A stretch of 64,000 bases of DNA from Acidimicrobiia bacterium (GTDB lineage: Bacteria > Actinomycetota > Acidimicrobiia > Acidimicrobiales > CAIXPF01): positions 109,664-173,663 of the forward strand of contig CANJRG010000007.1 of assembly GCA_947476745.1 (NCBI GenBank), in the 5' to 3' direction. Below, one piece after another: positions 61,965 to 64,000 of the stretch (its first letter is position 1; each line of letters starts with the position of its first letter). A program made the translations under genes and the position numbers. The notes beneath the pieces are model-generated. The model made no database searches and was not told the DNA's origin. It saw only the letters and a program-made list of their open reading frames with translations.

Positions 61965-63277
61965 GCGCGGCGCGGATCCTCACGATCATGGGGTCGGGCG
62001 AGACCGCCCCGACCATGGTGAAGCTGCACCGCGAGGTGTTCGCACGCCTCGGCGCAGGTCAGCACCGGGCGGTGTTCCTCGACACCCCCTTCGGCTTCCA
62101 GGAGAACGCCGAGGAACTGTGTCAGCGCACCGTCGAATACTTCCGCCAGAGCATCGGCCACGAGCTCGACGTCGCCCGCCTGCCACGCCTGGTCGGACTC
62201 GACACCATGAACCTCGAGTCGGCACTGGCGCAGCTGCGTCGGGCCGAGCTGCTCTTCGCCGGGCCGGGGAGCCCGACCTACGCGCTGCGTCAATGGGCCG
62301 GCACCCCGGTAGCCCAGATCCTGCGCGACCGTCTGGCCCAGGCCGGGGCGGTCACCTTCTCGTCGGCCGCTGCACTGACCCTGGGGGTCAAGACGGTCCC
62401 GGTCTACGAGATCTACAAGTCGGGTGCGGACCCGTTCTGGCTCGACGGTCTCGACGTGTTGTCGGCGATCGACCTGCCGGTGGTGGTCATTCCCCATTAC
62501 GACAACGCCGAGGGCGGCCACCACGACACCCGTTTCTGCTACCTCGGGGCGCGGCGGCTGGCCGAGCTCGAGGCGGAGCTGCCCGAGGACGTGTTCGTGC
62601 TCGGCGTCGACGAACACACCGGAGTGCTGTTCGACCTCGAGGCTGGCACGGCCACCGTCTGGGGGCGCGGCGGCATGACCCTGCGCCGCCACGGCGCCTC
62701 GACGGTCGTACCGGCGGGGGAAACCGTGTCGATGGACTTCGTGCGCGCCGGCGGTGCCACCGGCGCCGAAGCGGGCGCGGCGACGGTCGCGGCCGGCGGG
62801 TCTTCGGTGCCGGTCGTGGCAGATCCCACCGTTGACAGCGCCGACGCGGGCGCGGGCGACAGCGCCGGGGGTTCGCCCGGCGACGCCGCATCGTTGGGTG
62901 AGGCGACGAGCCGGGCCGAGGAGGCGTTCGAGGCGGCGATGGCCATCGGGGACGCTACCGGCGCAGCAGTGGCGGCCCTTGGACTGGACCACGCGATCGT
63001 CGAGTGGTCGCGTGACATGCTGCAGTCCGACGAGACCGACCGGGCCCGTGCCGCGCTGCGGGCCATGATCGTGCGGCTCGGCGAGGCGGCGGTCGCCGGC
63101 CTGCGCGACCCGGCCGGGGTCCTCGCACCGGTGGTGGAGGCGGCCCTGGCGCTGCGCCGGGTGGTGCGGGCCGAGAAGCGCTACGACCTGTCGGACCTGC
63201 TGCGCGACGAACTGGCGGCGGTGGGCGTGTCGGTACGCGACACCCCCGACGGCGTGGTGTGGGAGCTCGGCCGCTGA
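61961..63277 (+). CDS. Peptidase-E/cyanophycinase-like domain fused to a CysS C-terminal domain
   Basis: 438 aa in three parts. Residues 1-270 are a type-1 glutamine-amidotransferase-like/peptidase S51 domain: LTIMGSGETAPTMVKLHREV, FLDTPFGFQENAEEL, FAGPGSPTYALRQW, Ser in VTFSSAAALTLGVKTVP (the usual nucleophile elbow GxSAG reads FSSAA) and His in VVVIPHYDNAEGGHHDTRF. An Ala/Gly/Ser linker runs to about 320. The last 110 residues look like the anticodon-binding end of cysteinyl-tRNA synthetase: ALALRRVVRAEKRYDLSDLL, RDELAAVGVSVRDTPDGVVW. There is no HIGH or KMSKS, so it is not a synthetase. Role unknown: perhaps a hydrolase acting on a tRNA or cysteine/thiol-linked substrate. Confidence 0.85.
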   Translation: MSAARILTIMGSGETAPTMVKLHREVFARLGAGQHRAVFLDTPFGFQENAEELCQRTVEYFRQSIGHELDVARLPRLVGLDTMNLESALAQLRRAELLFAGPGSPTYALRQWAGTPVAQILRDRLAQAGAVTFSSAAALTLGVKTVPVYEIYKSGADPFWLDGLDVLSAIDLPVVVIPHYDNAEGGHHDTRFCYLGARRLAELEAELPEDVFVLGVDEHTGVLFDLEAGTATVWGRGGMTLRRHGASTVVPAGETVSMDFVRAGGATGAEAGAATVAAGGSSVPVVADPTVDSADAGAGDSAGGSPGDAASLGEATSRAEEAFEAAMAIGDATGAAVAALGLDHAIVEWSRDMLQSDETDRARAALRAMIVRLGEAAVAGLRDPAGVLAPVVEAALALRRVVRAEKRYDLSDLLRDELAAVGVSVRDTPDGVVWELGR

Positions 63278-63316
63278 GCGACCGGGTGCGGCGGGGTGGC
63301 CCGGCCGGGGTGCCGG

Positions 63317-64000
63317 TCAGCCCCCGAAGACCTCGGCCACCCAGACCTGCCCGTCGTCGGCGACGACGACCCCGACCCCGAGCTGGGTGAAGGCCGGGTT
63401 GGTCATGTTGGCGTAGTGGGACCAGCTGTTGACCAGGGCGCTGTGGACCCAGGAGGTGCTGGGACCGTAGGCGACGTTCTCGCCGCCGGTGGACCAGCCC
63501 TGGCCGAGCACCGCCGACAGGTCCTGGTGGAACAGCGAGCCGGCGCCGGCGATGCGTCCGCTCTGGGCCCGGGCCAGCGAGGCCAGACCGCTGTCGTAGC
63601 TGAGCGCGGGCAGCCCAACCGCGGCGCGTTCCTGGTTCACCAGGCTGAACAGCAGGCCGGCGATCTCCCCGGAAGCCAGTGGGGGCGGGGGCGGGGGCGT
63701 CGGGGGCGTCGTGACGGGAGGGGGCGGCGGCGCGACCGCCGGCGGCGCGACCGCCGGCGGCGCGGTCGGCTGCGGGGCTGCCGCCGCGGGCTGGGCGACG
63801 ACGGCGACCGGCCCGGTGCCGGAGCCGGAGCCGGAGCCGACCTGGGGCGGCACGCCGGCTGCGGCCGGTGTCGCGGACTCGGCGGCGCGACCTGTGGCAT
63901 CGGCGGCGGCGGCGGCCGCCGCGGCGGCGGCGCGTTGGCGCATGTCCTCGAGGTCGATGCCCAGATGGGTCTCGGCGAGTCGATCGGCCACGACCGCTGC
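63317..64000 (-). CDS. CAP-domain (SCP/PR-1) protein, N-terminus beyond the window
   Basis: The frame is open through the right edge, so the N-terminus is missing. The visible 227 residues are an Ala-rich helix (MRQRAAAAAAAAAADATGRA), a long Pro/Ala/Val linker (PPAVAPPAVAPPPPPVTTPP) and a C-terminal CAP domain: LLFSLVNQERAAVGLPALSY, LASLARAQSGRIAG, HQDLSAVLGQGWSTGGENVA and SWSHYANMTNPAFTQLGVGV. The conserved His-Glu-His cluster (SLFHQD, GENVAYG, NSWSHYANM) is present. Bacterial CAP proteins are exported, often cell-wall-associated; their biochemical role is mostly unknown. Confidence 0.9.
   Translation of the reverse strand, partial: AAVVADRLAETHLGIDLEDMRQRAAAAAAAAAADATGRAAESATPAAAGVPPQVGSGSGSGTGPVAVVAQPAAAAPQPTAPPAVAPPAVAPPPPPVTTPPTPPPPPPLASGEIAGLLFSLVNQERAAVGLPALSYDSGLASLARAQSGRIAGAGSLFHQDLSAVLGQGWSTGGENVAYGPSTSWVHSALVNSWSHYANMTNPAFTQLGVGVVVADDGQVWVAEVFGG

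Noticed and set aside
61961..63277. Cysteinyl-tRNA synthetase
   Set aside because: Only the C-terminal tail resembles CysS; no HIGH, KMSKS or zinc site.

Overview
The window is about 70% GC and gene-dense. It carries F420/LLM-type oxidoreductases, a PknG kinase with its GlnH/GlnX partners, DUF2510 and RDD domains, and many starts with a TAnnnT box 6-9 nt upstream. Together these point to an actinomycete-type bacterium (Actinomycetota). The load of acyl-CoA, P450 and hydrolase genes would suit a heterotroph such as Acidimicrobiia, but that placement is inference. No rRNA, tRNA, IS element, phage or CRISPR array was found.

Left third (1-25 kb): a partial amidase cut by the left edge, a fluoroacetate/haloacetate-dehalogenase-like hydrolase divergent from a second amidase, a secreted protein, an MDR oxidoreductase, an XPB-like helicase and a crotonase. 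Next comes a GrdB/PrdB-like reductase at 9966-10943 whose frame contains one TGA. The TGA sits in a U-x-x-C motif and is followed at the correct distance by a SECIS-like hairpin, so I read it as selenocysteine. It converges on a FadJ-like beta-oxidation protein. A translationally coupled tcuA-prpF-prpB-like trio (16883 down to 13443) follows, then a P450 and an SDR. The stretch 19.2-20.9 kb is decayed: an AT-rich inverted-repeat element, minisatellites and a frameshifted LLM-oxidoreductase pseudogene. Then come trmL, a rhodanese and a double-domain CoA-transferase.

Middle (25-44 kb): mostly organic-acid and acyl-CoA metabolism. It holds an RDD protein, two amidohydrolases, a thiolase, a single-chain biotin-dependent acyl-CoA carboxylase, an SDR, an esterase, a CoA-transferase, a methyltransferase, a second P450 (paralogous to the first), an LLM oxidoreductase, an MFS carrier, an Ldh2-type dehydrogenase, an EthD-repeat protein and a sterol-desaturase-family protein.

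Right third (44-64 kb): a seven-gene minus-strand operon, glnX-glnH-unknown-pknG-PP2C-VWA-FHA (53805 down to 44857), in which every junction overlaps. It looks like an amino-acid-sensing lipoprotein and membrane sensor feeding a kinase/phosphatase/FHA circuit. Beyond it are a VOC protein, a winged-helix-like protein, an LLM oxidoreductase, a cyclophilin, a copper operon (thioredoxin-like lipoprotein, membrane protein, CopC-CopD fusion) with a PPOX-family gene behind it, an alpha/beta hydrolase coupled to a peptidase-E-like/CysS-C-terminal fusion, and a CAP-domain protein cut by the right edge.

Most promising observations: the selenoprotein with its SECIS, the PknG operon, the widespread leaderless-promoter signature, the peptidase-E/CysS fusion, and the unrelated minisatellites, several of which sit at gene starts.
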